The notes beneath the pieces are model-generated. The model saw only the letters and a list, made by a program, of their open reading frames with translations, did not search any database and was not told where the DNA came from. The position numbers and the translations under genes were made by a program. A stretch of 64,000 nucleotides of DNA, taken from the NCBI GenBank assembly GCA_014706295.1, contig JACSVZ010000001.1:115455111-115519110 (forward strand). The letters run 5' to 3'. The stretch comes from Lycocorax pyrrhopterus obiensis (taxonomy: Eukaryota > Chordata > Aves > Passeriformes > Paradisaeidae). This document shows positions 12,999 through 25,380 of the stretch, one piece after another (within the stretch, counting starts at the first letter, position 1; each line of letters opens with the position of its first letter).

Positions 12999-15395
12999 AG
13001 AGTTCACCATGTCATTTAGAAAGTGAATTTGGAGAAATTAAGGGCTGGTAGTACATTGTGCATTCGTTTCTGTAGCAAATATATATATCCTATAAGAGGA
13101 TGCCAGGGAGGAAAGTGGAGCAACAAAAGTGAAAAATTGCCACTTGATGCAATGATTTGTCACCTGTTGACAGTTGTGCCTGTTGGCAGGAAAGTTCATT
13201 ATGAATTATAAGTTGAGGGCTCAAAGAAGGACAGAGAGAAGCCTTTAAGATTTGTCCTTGAAGGCTGGTGATGTACAGCATGGTTTCTTTCTTTCTGTAG
13301 TGGAGGTTAGTGCAGTTTAATATGACTGTTAATCTATTTTAAGATATCTCCTATCAAAAGAAATACAGGAGGAAGGATGTTCATATTAAACCGTATTGTC
13401 ACAATACCAGCAAAGGACAGTGCCCTGTAAATATCTGTACAAATAAGGGGAGAGAGGTACTGACAGTGAATCAAAATCAGAGTACCGATATTGAAAGCCT
13501 AATTTTCATAAGGATGACTTGAGAACAAGAAGTTTATGTCAATTGGAATATTGATCATTGTAAAAAATTATAAGAAAAATGCAGAGCAGACCAGGGTTCA
13601 TAAAACCATTCCACCAGCAGAGACTTTTTTACAACATGCACTCAAGAATTTGCCATTTCTGTTGTCATATCCAGTGGTTTCTGTTGCATCCAAATCCTTT
13701 GTTTCCACTGTATATTTTCAGTAGAAATTTTATAGTTGTAATGTAGAATAGACAACAGCTGGGCAAATGTGGTTTTTATATGTTTTTTTCATGCTCCCTG
13801 TGGTGATGAAAGTTGAAGCTATGAGCATCTACCTCCTTCCTGCTCCTATTCAAACAGATGAAGTGTTTTGTACGTAGAATGAGCCATAGTTTTTCCTACA
13901 CCATTAAGTGTAAAAAAGTATTTGGCTTAAGGGCTTCCAAGTAAACAACCATTTGACCCTTCATATGCTTTTTCTTAGAAGAAATAAAATTTTAAAGGAT
14001 ATGGCAACCCTGTGATAATTTTATTTAAGAGGGATTTTAACTCCAAGAGAAACAGGGAACTCTGTATGGGAATAACCCAGGGTGGGAATTCCTATTGCTT
14101 TATTTCGCCTTTTTATTTAGTTCCTGTGTCACCAGTGTGTGTCACTTCCCCTGTTATCTTCCACTGTCCTTGCCCAGGTCTGATATTCTGGTTCTGGGGC
14201 ACCAATACTTCAGGTGAGAGATCTTTCAAACTTCCATGTCCTGATCTATTTCCTGTTGTACTTCCGGTTGTGGGTGCTTCTCTGCTGAAAAAGACTACCC
14301 AATTAAAGTGTAATATTTCCTTTCCTGTGGGCATTAGATTCGGTTGTTTATGCCTGCTTACAAAATTCAGTGAAATTGTGTGATGATACCATATTCCTCC
14401 TCCTCTTACTGAGCGTTGACAGGTTTCTCACACATTCTCTCTGAATGCTGGAGCTACACATAGATGGAGCAGATGGAGTTGCTCTGCCTTTAGTCAGGAA
14501 ATACATTTACTTAGGAGTCACATGCAATGTTTGTTTCTTAAATTTTTCTTTGGAGGAAGAAAGGAATTTTGTTATTTTTATGGTTCTTTCTAAGTGGAAG
14601 AAAGAGGAAATGATTGGAGAATAGCTGTTCAGATTTCATAGGAAGAAGTTAAAAGGCGAAGGAGAAGCTCCTACAAGGTGGTTGTAATGTTGACCTTCAG
14701 GTATAGGGGAAACAGAGGGGAAGAAGGTGTTTACCTCTCCTGTGTCTGGCAGCCATGCAGGCAGCCTTTAGTCAGGCCATGTGATTATAATCACAGCATT
14801 TCAGCTTGGGTCTTTATATCATCTCTAGATAACTGCTTCACTAATTGATTTTCAGTAAGAAATGTAATTGCTTCTGATAATGGCTTTTTTTTTTTTTTTT
14901 GGTCTTGCTGCTTGGATAAATACAGATATTCTTGAATATAAAGCTTGAGTTTTATTCTCTAAATATTCATTACTACAGAGAAGACCAGTTATTGAAAGAA
15001 TTTGATCTTTTGACCTTGTGACATCTTACCACACCACTGTGACTGTATAAAGTCAAAAGTCAATGACAACAGCATCCACTTTTGGTTGGAAAGCTTTTAA
15101 TAATTGAGATACTCCTTTATCTCTGCTTCACTATGATATGCTAATATCTTGTTTGTCTAATATTCATTCTTGCTCTTTTATATTGATTCATGTAATTTTC
15201 ATGTCATCACCTGTATAGTTATTTTTGATGGAACATTCTGGTGGTCAGACTATTAAAGAAGTGCTTGCATCTATTTCCCTATACTGATAAGAGCCTGTAT
15301 TTTATACAACACATTATATACTGTACCACACATCCTAAATAGCTCACGTTGGTACAGAAAAGACACCAGAATATAAGAACATACAATGTAAATAT
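12999..15395. other. Non-coding AT-rich DNA
   Basis: Apart from the small exon candidate at 14178-14213, nothing is called here. A T run lies at about 14884-14900. A 123-codon open frame (14012-14383) covers the microexon candidate, but its composition is unremarkable and it is not treated as a gene. Confidence 0.65.
14178..14213 (+). other. Candidate 36-nt microexon
   Basis: A 36-base segment is preceded by a long pyrimidine-rich tract ending CTTGCCCAG and followed at once by GTGAGAG after TTCAG. Both signals are close to consensus. Two of the three frames are open, and 36 is a multiple of three, as many vertebrate microexons are. No flanking exon was recognised, so reading frame and gene are unknown. 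Such pairs also arise by chance in a 64-kb window. Confidence 0.22.
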
Positions 15396-15456
15396 CACAG
15401 TATCATTTAGGGTGGAAAAGACCTCTAAGATCGTTGAAGCCAATTGTACACATAAG
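15396..15456 (-). mobile_element. CR1 3'-end fragment, antisense
   Basis: The segment reads CACAGTATCATTTAGGGTGG and then AAAAGACCTCTAAGATCGTT. This closely parallels the complement of the CR1 3' terminus (CATAGAATCATTTAGGTTGG and AAAAGACC). Only the last sixty bases or so of the element remain, as expected for severe 5' truncation. Confidence 0.8.
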
Positions 15457-17729
15457 TTGACTAAACTAAAACTGAAAGTGATATATTTTTAAAAGTCAGT
15501 ACATATTTTAGCTGATGTGCTCATGGGTATTTTCTAAGATGAAAAGGGTTCGTCTCCTGAAGGAAGACAGCAGAATCTAATGTCACAAATCCCTTGGGAT
15601 GTGCAGGACAGCAAGAATCAGTGAAGCCATTACACTTCCAGGGCTGTCCACCTTCCCCTCAATTTATAATTAAAGGAGTGTTCCAGCACCAAAATTACAC
15701 ATGACGGTTCCCTGATTTCAGCCAAGTGATGTAGAACAGGGACAATTCCTGAAAGTGGTTTCATTTCCTCCCTCAATTCCGGTATTGATCAGTCTTTGTA
15801 GAGGAGCAAGTCAAAACCCCGTTCTCAAATAATATCTTCAGCCTGTCCAGCTTCAGTTGCCACTGGGCTGCCACAGACTGTTCACAACCATGGATTTCAG
15901 CTTTCCTGTCATCATGATACCTAGATTTGAAAGTGTTCTCTCCTACAGTATTTCATGTCATTTTAGGAACCTTATTCCCTTCTGTTTCTTGTGTTTAAAA
16001 TCATGAAACTTCTAGAGCTAGAATGGCCATTTAGCTGTTATAATTTTTATTATTATTTTAATGGAAAGTCTATGAGCTCTGAAACGGTGAAAGACACTTC
16101 AAGACACTTTCATGAAAATCTTATCTCCTCTGAGGTAAACGGGACTAGAATATCCTCATAATTACTCTTGTGGATATCTTTTTAATAGCCTTGGAGACAC
16201 ACACAAATATTTAATTATTAGGAAAGGAGTGAATACAATGAAGAATACCATACTAATAACAAAATTTATAAATACATAGAATTAATTAACTGATAATTAA
16301 TTTAAGAGATAAGCACAACTCAGCTGATTCCTCTTAAAGCAAGGAGATCATGCAGGTGTTTACTTAGGAAGAGAGAACCTGCTGTATGAGTCTGTGTCAA
16401 TAATTTTCCTCTTTTCCTTGGATCAAAACCAGTGTGGATTTAGTAGAGCTTCTTTGCTCCCCTTTTCCTACCAACCATGCATTTTTCCTTCTCATGTCAT
16501 TACAAAAAATAACTTAGCATGTGTAGTGGAAGAGAGCCTTAGAATTGGCCTGTATAGCATAAGAAAAAGTCAAGGAAAGAAGTCCTTTATCACTCCAGAA
16601 AGTAGTGTTTAAATTAATGCAGAGCTGTTTTCTCCCATTGTATCCACTTGTACTTTCTTACCTTGATCTATTTCATTCAGCTGAAGAGTAAGATCTCTTT
16701 TCCCTGATTCTGAATATTTTTAGAGAATAAAAAAGCTATTTTTTTTATCAAGCACTATTTATGCCATGATCTCTAACTTAGTAGTCATTAAATTTAAAGG
16801 AAACTGTCAAGTTTAATTTGGTCTCAACTATAAACCTGTAAAAACAGAGTTTTGTGAGCTCTTTGTGACTCACCCACCAGATTTATTTTGCGTGCTTTTA
16901 GAAAAACTGTTTTATTTGTGAGATGGAAAAATTCTTGCTTGAAATGCGGTGTTTAAAGTATGTGATTTTCCTCGGATTTCTTTGAGAATAATTTTTCCTT
17001 TTAAAAAGTGAATATTTCACAGTGGCATTTGCAACCCACATGAGATATTGTTAATAGCGAGATGAGAAAATGCACCTAAAGAAGGTAGATGTGTGGAAGA
17101 AGTGTAAGACCTCAGGGGTGCTTTACCCACTACACTCTGTTCTTCCTAAGGAAAAACGAAATGTGACATAACTGGGGAGGGAGAGAGCACAAAAATCACA
17201 GAATTCCGATTGCTGACTCTAAAATACAAGCTTAAAGATGACTGGTCTATTTTCATATTTTCACTGTATTTTATTTTTCAGGTAAAAAGTATTAAAATCT
17301 TATGGAAGAAAGATGAATAAAGTGTTAGGACTACTCCATCCTGGGAAACAACTGTCATAAAGGTCTGTCAAGCTGGTTTGGTAAGTCCCAAGTTCATTCC
17401 ATTTGTTTAAAAAAGGAGCAAAGGTCAGATGTGAGGAAGGGCTTGAAATAAACAAACCAAAAAACCTCAAGAAAATCAGAAAAAAGTCAAAGCTAGCTTA
17501 GTGCATTTGTGGAATCACATCAAAACTGAAGTTTGGGGAGATTTTTGGGGTTGGAATGCTTTGCCAGTTGGCTTTGGGCTGCGGCTCAATAAAAAGGGGG
17601 TTTGGCTTTTATGTTCCTGGTGCCAAGTGACAACAACTGCAGCCACACCGCTCAAAGGTTGACCTGCCATGAGCACTCTCTGCCAGCTTGGGTTTGTCCA
17701 AAAAATGCATCAGGTGATGTCTTGACTTC
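15457..17729. other. Non-coding AT-rich DNA
   Basis: No gene is seen. A possible recursive splice site at 17281/17282 is listed separately. A minus-strand CTGAATGAAATAGATCAAG segment at 16662-16680 sits before a good GTAAGAAA donor. Its acceptor tract is weak and it is not called. Confidence 0.6.
17255..17290 (+). other. Possible recursive splice site (zero-length exon)
   Basis: A pyrimidine- and T-rich tract (TTTCACTGTATTTTATTTTT) runs directly into CAG, immediately followed by GTAAAAAG. An acceptor abutting a donor with nothing between is the layout of recursive splice sites, known in very long introns of vertebrate neural genes. It would only have meaning if the window lies inside a plus-strand intron, which is not established. 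The donor half is weaker than GTAAGT. Confidence 0.2.
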
Positions 17730-18200
17730 CCCCTGTGAGCAGTGGGTTGGCTGATGTCACATGCAGAGGATATTTTGGTGGAAAGTCTGTCATGTTGCCT
17801 GCCATCACGGAGCTGGGTAAAAATTTTTTGCTGTTGGTATCTGTTCTGTGCAAATCCAAGACCGATGATGGGGGAACCAGTGCTTTAAAGCACTCAGTGT
17901 TACAGCCTGCCATGTGTCTGTGTAATGTACTGTAGACATGTAAATCAGAGCCATTAATTATTGTGGAACACTTCAAAAGCCTGCCAGTTGTTAGTTTTCC
18001 CAAAGCAAAAATGTGCACAAGAGGAAAATTCTCTGAGAAGGCATTTTGTGAAGTGAAAAATCATAAAATCTCACTCGGCAAGCTACCAGCTGTGAGCTGC
18101 TTCAAGTATCAGCTCAACATGTCAATTATATTAATGTGTACACTAACAATTTTGCCAGAGAATGCAGTGGAGCACTCAAATTTTGTTGTGGAGGATATAA
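17730..18200. promoter_or_regulatory. Possible enhancer-like block
   Basis: This block has balanced composition, no recognisable repeat, a perfect 16-bp palindrome (AGTGCTTTAAAGCACT, 17879-17894) and a homeodomain-type core CATTAATTA at 17952-17960. It also holds a run of apparently complex sequence around 18080-18170. Such blocks in vertebrate gene deserts are often conserved developmental enhancers. That is inference from appearance; conservation cannot be seen in one sequence. Confidence 0.22.
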
Positions 18201-21200
18201 AAAAAGGTTAATATGTGTTTTGCCATATCGAATTGTGTCATGGGAATAGCAGTTTGGCTGTATACAGTTATTTTTTGGGAAACTGTGTTAGGTAACAATG
18301 CTCTAAACATAACCTTGGTGGGTGAATTATGGCAATTATTATTTAGGGTATGAATTAACCATTTTGGAAGAATGTTAAGATCAGACTGAATTCTCAGTTT
18401 TCTTATGTTTTCTGTAGCTTTGTTCCTCAAACAACAAAAATCCCAAAGGTAATGTCTCTGCCTGCTACTGGGATCAGTAGCCTTCAGAAATACATGCAAC
18501 TTTTTAATCCAAACATTACTTCCCTGTGAGATGCATGTGATGTCTTACTTGAGGTGGAATTGAAGGCCCTCACCTGGTGACATTTTGGCTTTTGTACTTG
18601 CAAAGAATTTGCCAAACTGGGAGGAAATGAGGATTTCAAGAGACAGTTTCCAGTGAAACCCACCCATTCCACGTCCTGGAATGAGGGCAGGGGTTCAGTG
18701 GTTAGGGATCACTGTCAGAGCTGAATTTCCTACTCAGGGTTTTGTCAGCATTTCGAATAGAAAGCTGATTGCTGCCGTAACAGAACCTACTATTGCTTCA
18801 GGAATTTGTTCCCCTAAAGATATTCACGTTCTCTGTGAACCTTTCTTTTAAGTATGAGAATAGTCTCTTAAATGTTCTGCAAAGCTGTGCTGGCCAAGTA
18901 TCTCTGTATTGCAATTGCCACACTAACTACACTTGAATACCACCACGATTGTCTTCTCCAGTTTCGTCTTTTTTCTCCTCACCATCCATTGAACAGATGG
19001 CTTTGAGCTTTATGGAGGTGATTAATTAAACTGCACATAGCAGGAGTATTTTTTTCTATGCATCGATTCCTCTTAACAGGGTTTTAAATTCTTTTGGTGA
19101 CCAATCTTCTCTGAGAGGAGCGGAGTAGGATATTTTTATCTTTTCCACTTTTCTTTTAAGCATATGTAATATGTGTCTTAAAGTAAATGTATCTCTATGT
19201 TGTGCCAGTTGTGGGAAACAAATTTTAAGCTGGCTAGTAAAGCTTAACAAGGGTATCAGTAAAAAAAATATTTGAATTTGAACACTGGATGTTGTGAGTT
19301 AAAATGTGTGTCAAGAACACTAACGATCTGCAGGTCTTGGGGAGGATTTTAGATCTCCAGGAACCTCTCTGTTGTGTCTTGTCAAAACAAGTTTGGTTTC
19401 GAATGCTGAATATGTAAAACAAGTTAATTGTATGTGACCTGTGAGTTTAGCCAAGGTTTCTTTGTAGAAATAACTGACCAAATTATGTCTGCTAATGAAA
19501 AAATATTTTAAAAAAGCTTTGTTTTGTATCTGCTGATGTGCTCTGCTGGTCAATCTCCCAGAGGATCAGGGTACTATTTACAGGTGTATTCAATTATGTA
19601 GTCAATGGTTGCTGTAGAAGGTACAGCAGAAGAATTCAATGTATGCTGTGGAAGTGCAGCCTGAAGGGGCTGTATATGTGCCTGTACATTTGTGTGTGTG
19701 AATATTGGTATTCTAAGAGATTTGGTGGGTGGTTTTTTCTGTGGTTTAGTTTTAACTAGTTGGGAAGGAGAGCTAAAGGGAAGCTTAGCGCAAAAAGGGG
19801 ATGATTCTCCTCCCAGATAGGTGGCCAAGGATAACCACATACCTTGAAATACTGCTACCTTTACAGTACATCTATTAATAGCCGATCTGTGGTACCTAAC
19901 TATGAGCAGACAGACCTGAGAAGAATGAAATCTTTGGAGGTTAATCCATTGTAATCCCTTGGTTGACACCTTTTCCAGCTGCTTCTTAAAAGTTTTAGAT
20001 TCCTCAGGCAGTCTTCACATGATTTGTTTCCTTTTCTACTGATAACACCTGGGAAAAAGCTTAGATCTTGTCAGAAGGTGAGAATATTTTGAATTCAGTA
20101 TACTCTCAAAAGTATATATTTGAATCTTTTTGTACTCCAGATGCATTTTGGTCAATGTTATGATACCTGGGGGAGCTTTTTCCTTTACAGGATGACAGCA
20201 GAAAGAGGGTTTGGTGGCTAGGGATGTGGGCAGGCATGAGCTGACAGTGTTCATTGAAGGTGTGTCTCGGTTGGGTGCTATAGACCTTCTGAAAAAATTA
20301 AACTCTGTCACCTTATGTCATTTAATAAGCAGCCCTGTTTCCCACCCTGCCCTTCTCAGTCTGGCTGGTTTGTTGAAGAAACTTTCTTCCTTTCTCATTT
20401 TCTCCCTGCCTGCCTGGCTGCCACTGCCCCCTCCTCTGGGGGAGTTTAATCCTCGCAGTGGGTGACCCTCATGCTGATCTCTGAGCAGTGTCTGCTGCTC
20501 AAGTCCTTTGTGCCATGCTGATCCCTTGCCCTCTTGATCCCTTTGGCTGAGATATGAAACAGGGATCAGAGCTGAGCTCACTGATTAGCTCTTAATCTTG
20601 TGAGGAGCCCCACTGACCTGAATGGCTGCCACTCACTGTGGCTCGTGTATTGTCACTCAGGCGTCCTAAATTAAAAGGCTTCTAAAAGGCTTGGCTTGAT
20701 ATGCCTCAGTGTGTGACAGCACTCCAGAAAAGCTGTAAATATTTTTGCCTGTTCAAAGGGGAAATATAATCCATGTGGTTGGGTTTTTTTTCCTTCTGCC
20801 TATCGGCCTTTACTTCTGATGGCTTTTACTGATGTTTCTGCACAGCTGATTAGGCCAGTTTCCCACTGGCCAGCTTTCCCAGCACTTTGGGTCTGTGTAT
20901 TGTCACAAGAGGTGGCACATGTGGGATGAATTGTGCACAGCGAAGAAGCAGTGAAATAGTTAATGCCTTCTGGCCTCGATGAAAGTGCAGCTGGCCCAAA
21001 CCAGCTCAGAACATTTGTAGTTCAGAAACTGCTGCAGCTCAAGTCAGCCCGACTCCTGAGAAAAGGATGGGGGTGGCCTCTTTGCTCGATGGATAGGTTG
21101 AGATGGCCAGCTTTAACTGGGTGCATGATCTAGGTGGAACACTCCTGTTTAATACAAGCCTCCTTTTGTCTTAATGGTATTGGCAGAGCAACACATTCGT

Positions 21201-24200
21201 CTCAATTTCCTCTAAACAATAGTTCTCAAGCCAAACCTTGAAAGCTGCAAACTCTGCTTTACCTCAGCAAAATCATATGCCCTGGACTTACTGAGGTTTC
21301 CACTCAAGGTGACTAATTTTCTCTCTTGTCTCTTCCCGATATTAGAGTAGGAGTACATCAGTAGCACTGATATTTTCACACCTGAAAAACAGAAAAGATT
21401 TCTGTTTTAAGTAAAAATTTGGAGCCTTCCCCAAGGCTGCCAGAGTACTTGCTCTGCTGTGGCACAGGTGATACTTGAAATATGGAGCTGATATCTGGTT
21501 CCAGCAGAGGAAAGCATCCTGGGTTTATTCACAGTCATTTCATAACTGTGGACGTCAGTGTGATCATACACAGTTCTGCAGTCAAGAGAAGTGCAATCTT
21601 CTGTCAATACACTGGTCCCAGCATGATGGGACTCTGATTCTTGAGAAGATGCCTTTGAGTTCAAAGAACATTTCCTGACAGAGAAAGACAACATGAGCAT
21701 ATACACTGCGCAGAATATACAGCTCTGTATACAATTCCCTATTTTTTCTGGTGAAGACTTTTCTGAAATCAGACCCTTTTATTTTTTCCTTTTTATTTTT
21801 TTTTCCTGAGGGAATTAAGCTGGGGCTAAAATAACATGTATTGTCAGAATTTTCCTTCTCCCCCAGCCACCAAAAGAAACATCAGAAAACATCTTACAAC
21901 CCTCTTAAAAGGTTTCAAAATTCTTGCACAAACCCTTATCATTTAGAAGCTCTTCCTGAGCTGTAGCATTTCCTAAGAGGGTGTCCAGACTGCAGACATT
22001 GAGGATTGTCTGATGGATATGTCTTGATAGGCTTGAATTTTGAATATTTTCTACCTCTCTGCACATAAAAGTACATCCTATACTCAGTGAGTTCTTCAGG
22101 CTTGAGATGGGATTTTTGGTTGCTGTGCTTCTCATTAGACAGAGAAGGCTGAAGTATCAAGTAACAGTGAAATATATTCCTTTTTATATATGCCTGCCTC
22201 TCTTGATGTTCTTTGGCTGGGAACAGCAGGATCCATAAATGCTCTGAATTTCTGCTTCAGCACAGCTGCTCAAAGGTACGAAAAATTCCCAGGACAAACT
22301 CAGCCCTGGATACATCTGGACCTATGTCCAATGCAGATTTCTGCCAGGCCTTGCTGCTGTTCTTTGCATCGATCTAATTACAAAGCTTTGATTATCTTAT
22401 TGATTTATTGGAGCCCTGCCTGTTTCTGCCAGAGCTGAGTTTGGCTTTGTGACTTCAGCTGGAGACAATTGAACGCAGCTCTCTCAGGCTTGGCCAGAAG
22501 GTGATTCCCCTTTGATGCTGCCACAGCTTGATTATGCAATTCATCAATGCATGGACTGCACACAAAATGAACTGAGTCGAGACAAGGTTGTGTAAACTTT
22601 AGTAGATAATTAAGTCCGACATAACACTTTGCCAGCAGCTAGAAAAAAACAACTGCCTTGGAGACGACATCAGCTCAGGCATCAACTTTATTCTTAAAAG
22701 GTGTTGGAATGTAAACATTAAATACTTTAGGTCAGTTTTGTGTGTTTTTTCATGGTAGCTTCGTCTCGTGCAGATCTTTCCTTAGTATTTTATATTTTAA
22801 ATAGGGTGTCAAAGCAAATGTCTAAATGTTTTGTTTCTTCTTTTTTTTTTTTTCTTTTTTCTTTTTTTATATCTTGTCAAATTTCCAATTTTATCGACCA
22901 TTTACAACTCACCACTTGGGTTAAAACACTGTAATACAGACGGACCCACCAAGGATAGGAAAGCCTGAAACATGGATTACTGCTATTTATTGCCATTTTA
23001 CAGACAAAACAACTCCTGGCAAATTAATTTAGGTCATATAGTGAAAAATAACTGTTCCTCCTTCCAGCAACTATTACTGGTGGTAATCCATAGCTACAGA
23101 AATCTAGCTTTGGAAAGGTGAATGAATGAACTTGAAATTTTAGAGATTCTTGGAAGAAAAGAATGTGCTGTCTCTAGGCTATCTATTCCATCTTTCAGTG
23201 AGGGTTTAGGTAAAAATTTACTGAAAAATCCAATCTTTCACAGCTAAACATGAATTGAATGAAATTTTCATGATTACCAGCAGACACCACCAAGCCCCAT
23301 TATTGTGTAATCTGTAAATGAAGGAACCATGTCAAAGGCGTCATTATCTGTTTTCTTTAATGAAACAGCAGTGCTATGCACAGCAGAACTGCTAAAAAAT
23401 AACTGTATAGAGCACCAGTACAGTTTGTATTAATGTTCTGATGGCTTCACCTGAAACAGTTTTCCAATCTCATTAACATCCTGAGAGAGGGAGTAATGGT
23501 TATCCTGCTGAAGTTGGCGAGCTGCAGGGTTTTCCTTGCCTGGGTTAGGCTGTGCACAGTGTCCATGCAGCGGTGCTGCACAGCAGAGTTAATGAAGCTG
23601 TTAGCATGATCTGCCATGCCAGGAAGTATCCCGAAAATAATTAGAAAGTGACTGTGAATATTTAGATAGGGTACATGTTAGATATGCTGAATTCTCTCGT
23701 AGGAGATACAAGTTTGCCTTTAAAAATATTCAGTGACCTCCAGAAGCTGCTGTACTCAAGTCAAAATATGGACTTCATGAAGTTATGTTATGCTCCTGTC
23801 ATAGTAAAAGGCATGAGCTTCTATGATCCACTGCTTATCAGGTGCACACAGAATTCATTTAAAAAAAAACCCCAAGCAAACACAAATTTTATATTGTCAT
23901 GAGAGTGCTGTCAGCATATTTTTCCAAGTAGATTTGGTGGTGCATGTCTACTAATTTATACATTTTTTATGTTGTGTATAAGTTAAATATTGTGAGGGGA
24001 AAAAAAAAAAGACAAAAGTGCATTTTAGATGGGCAGCATGTGCATCAGCTAATGGGGATGTGGAGGTCAAACTGAAAAATGAAATCATGATAATAAGGGA
24101 AATGAAGGTTTGTGCAGAAATAACAAATTTTAATAATGTGTGTTTAGAATGGTGGTTCAGTTAACGACGACAAATTGCAAGGGGTGTTTTCATTACCTAC

Positions 24201-25244
24201 GAGTTCACATTGCCTTATCTTGATCTGATGGGTAAAAAAGAGCAAACTGGCAAATATTGCATCTTTTCATTGCTTTGCCTCTAACCACAGAGGAGAATTA
24301 GAAGTTAACTCACTAGATGCATCTTGGGATTTTTTGTTTAGGGCTTCCTAGGGATATGTGAACATTTCATAAAGCTGTTTAATGTGGGTACTTGGGAGTA
24401 AAGAATTAATTAGACCATTTCCTATTTAGAAGGTACATATTAAAAATGCATTGTAGGGTTAAGTTTTTCTGTGTAACCTAACAGAGCTTAAATTCCCTGA
24501 AAGAAATGTAAACTTTCCAGGACGAAATGAAATGCAAACCACAGTGAAATTCCTAAGGACTGTGAAACTTGGCACTATGGGCTCAGTATTTTATGTTTTG
24601 AGTAATTTTTAAATAATCTGGTTTTTTTCTACTGTAAAACAGAATGAAAAAGACACTGCCCTAGTGCACAACAGCACAGTCAGATCAGCAGTTCTTCCTT
24701 ATTCAGAAATCTGACTTTTATTTGATTTGGAGGATGTGGGTAAAAGGCCTCAGAGGAGTGCAATGCCTGAATGCCAAATAACAAGTAGAAATAAAAAATA
24801 CTGAAGTGTTGATGTCCAAACCTTTTATGCTTCTCATGCTGCTCCAACAATGGTTTATTCAATGCAAACAGAGAATTCATGATCAGTGGGTTTTTTACAG
24901 CATAAATGTGTGGTACTAGACAAAATTAATTAAAAAGGAGCAAAGGTTATTTTGTGTAGAATCCTATAGGTACAGTGAAGAGAAATACACAGGAAATTAA
25001 ATAGAGTATTTTCATATATTATTCATCCACACCTGTGATATTTATTTTTTCCTAATGAAAGCAAAATAACACCTCAGTAGCCCAGTAAATGCAGTATTTC
25101 CTATAATAGAAACACACATGTTGAAGTGGCAAACCCTCCAAACTGGAAGGTGTGAAGCTTTCTTTGCCTTAACTTTGTCTTGAACTGCCTGGAGTTTGGT
25201 TTGGCTTGCCTGTCAGGAGGCTGTGTCTGATTTGTTTCACTTCT
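18201..25244. other. Non-coding DNA, no gene seen
   Basis: This stretch is mostly unique, AT-rich DNA with T-rich tracts (for example around 22835-22870) and an A run at 24000-24011. Segments at about 20560-21100 and 22440-22700 are less AT-rich and free of recognisable repeats, and could include conserved elements. A 131-codon minus-strand open frame (19574-19969) has no recognisable family, no splice boundaries and ordinary composition. Confidence 0.6.
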
Positions 25245-25380
25245 CACAGAATCTGTGAGAGATTCAGGTCTGTGGAGATTGTGTAGTCCAAACCCCTGCT
25301 CAGGCAGAATATCCTGAATATCTCCAAGGATTGAAACCCCACAGCATGTCTGGACAGCCCTCTCCAATGTTTCACCAGCC
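25245..25380 (-). mobile_element. CR1-type LINE 3' fragment, antisense
   Basis: Words such as GTCCAAACCCCTGCTCAGGC, GAATATCTCCAAGGATTGAA and TGGACAGCCCTCTCCAATGT align in order with the complement of the avian CR1 3' region. The copy is well diverged and truncated. No coding part of the element is preserved. Confidence 0.82.

Noticed and set aside
19574..19969. 131-codon minus-strand frame
   Set aside because: No family resemblance and no splice boundaries; the length is within chance for 64 kb.
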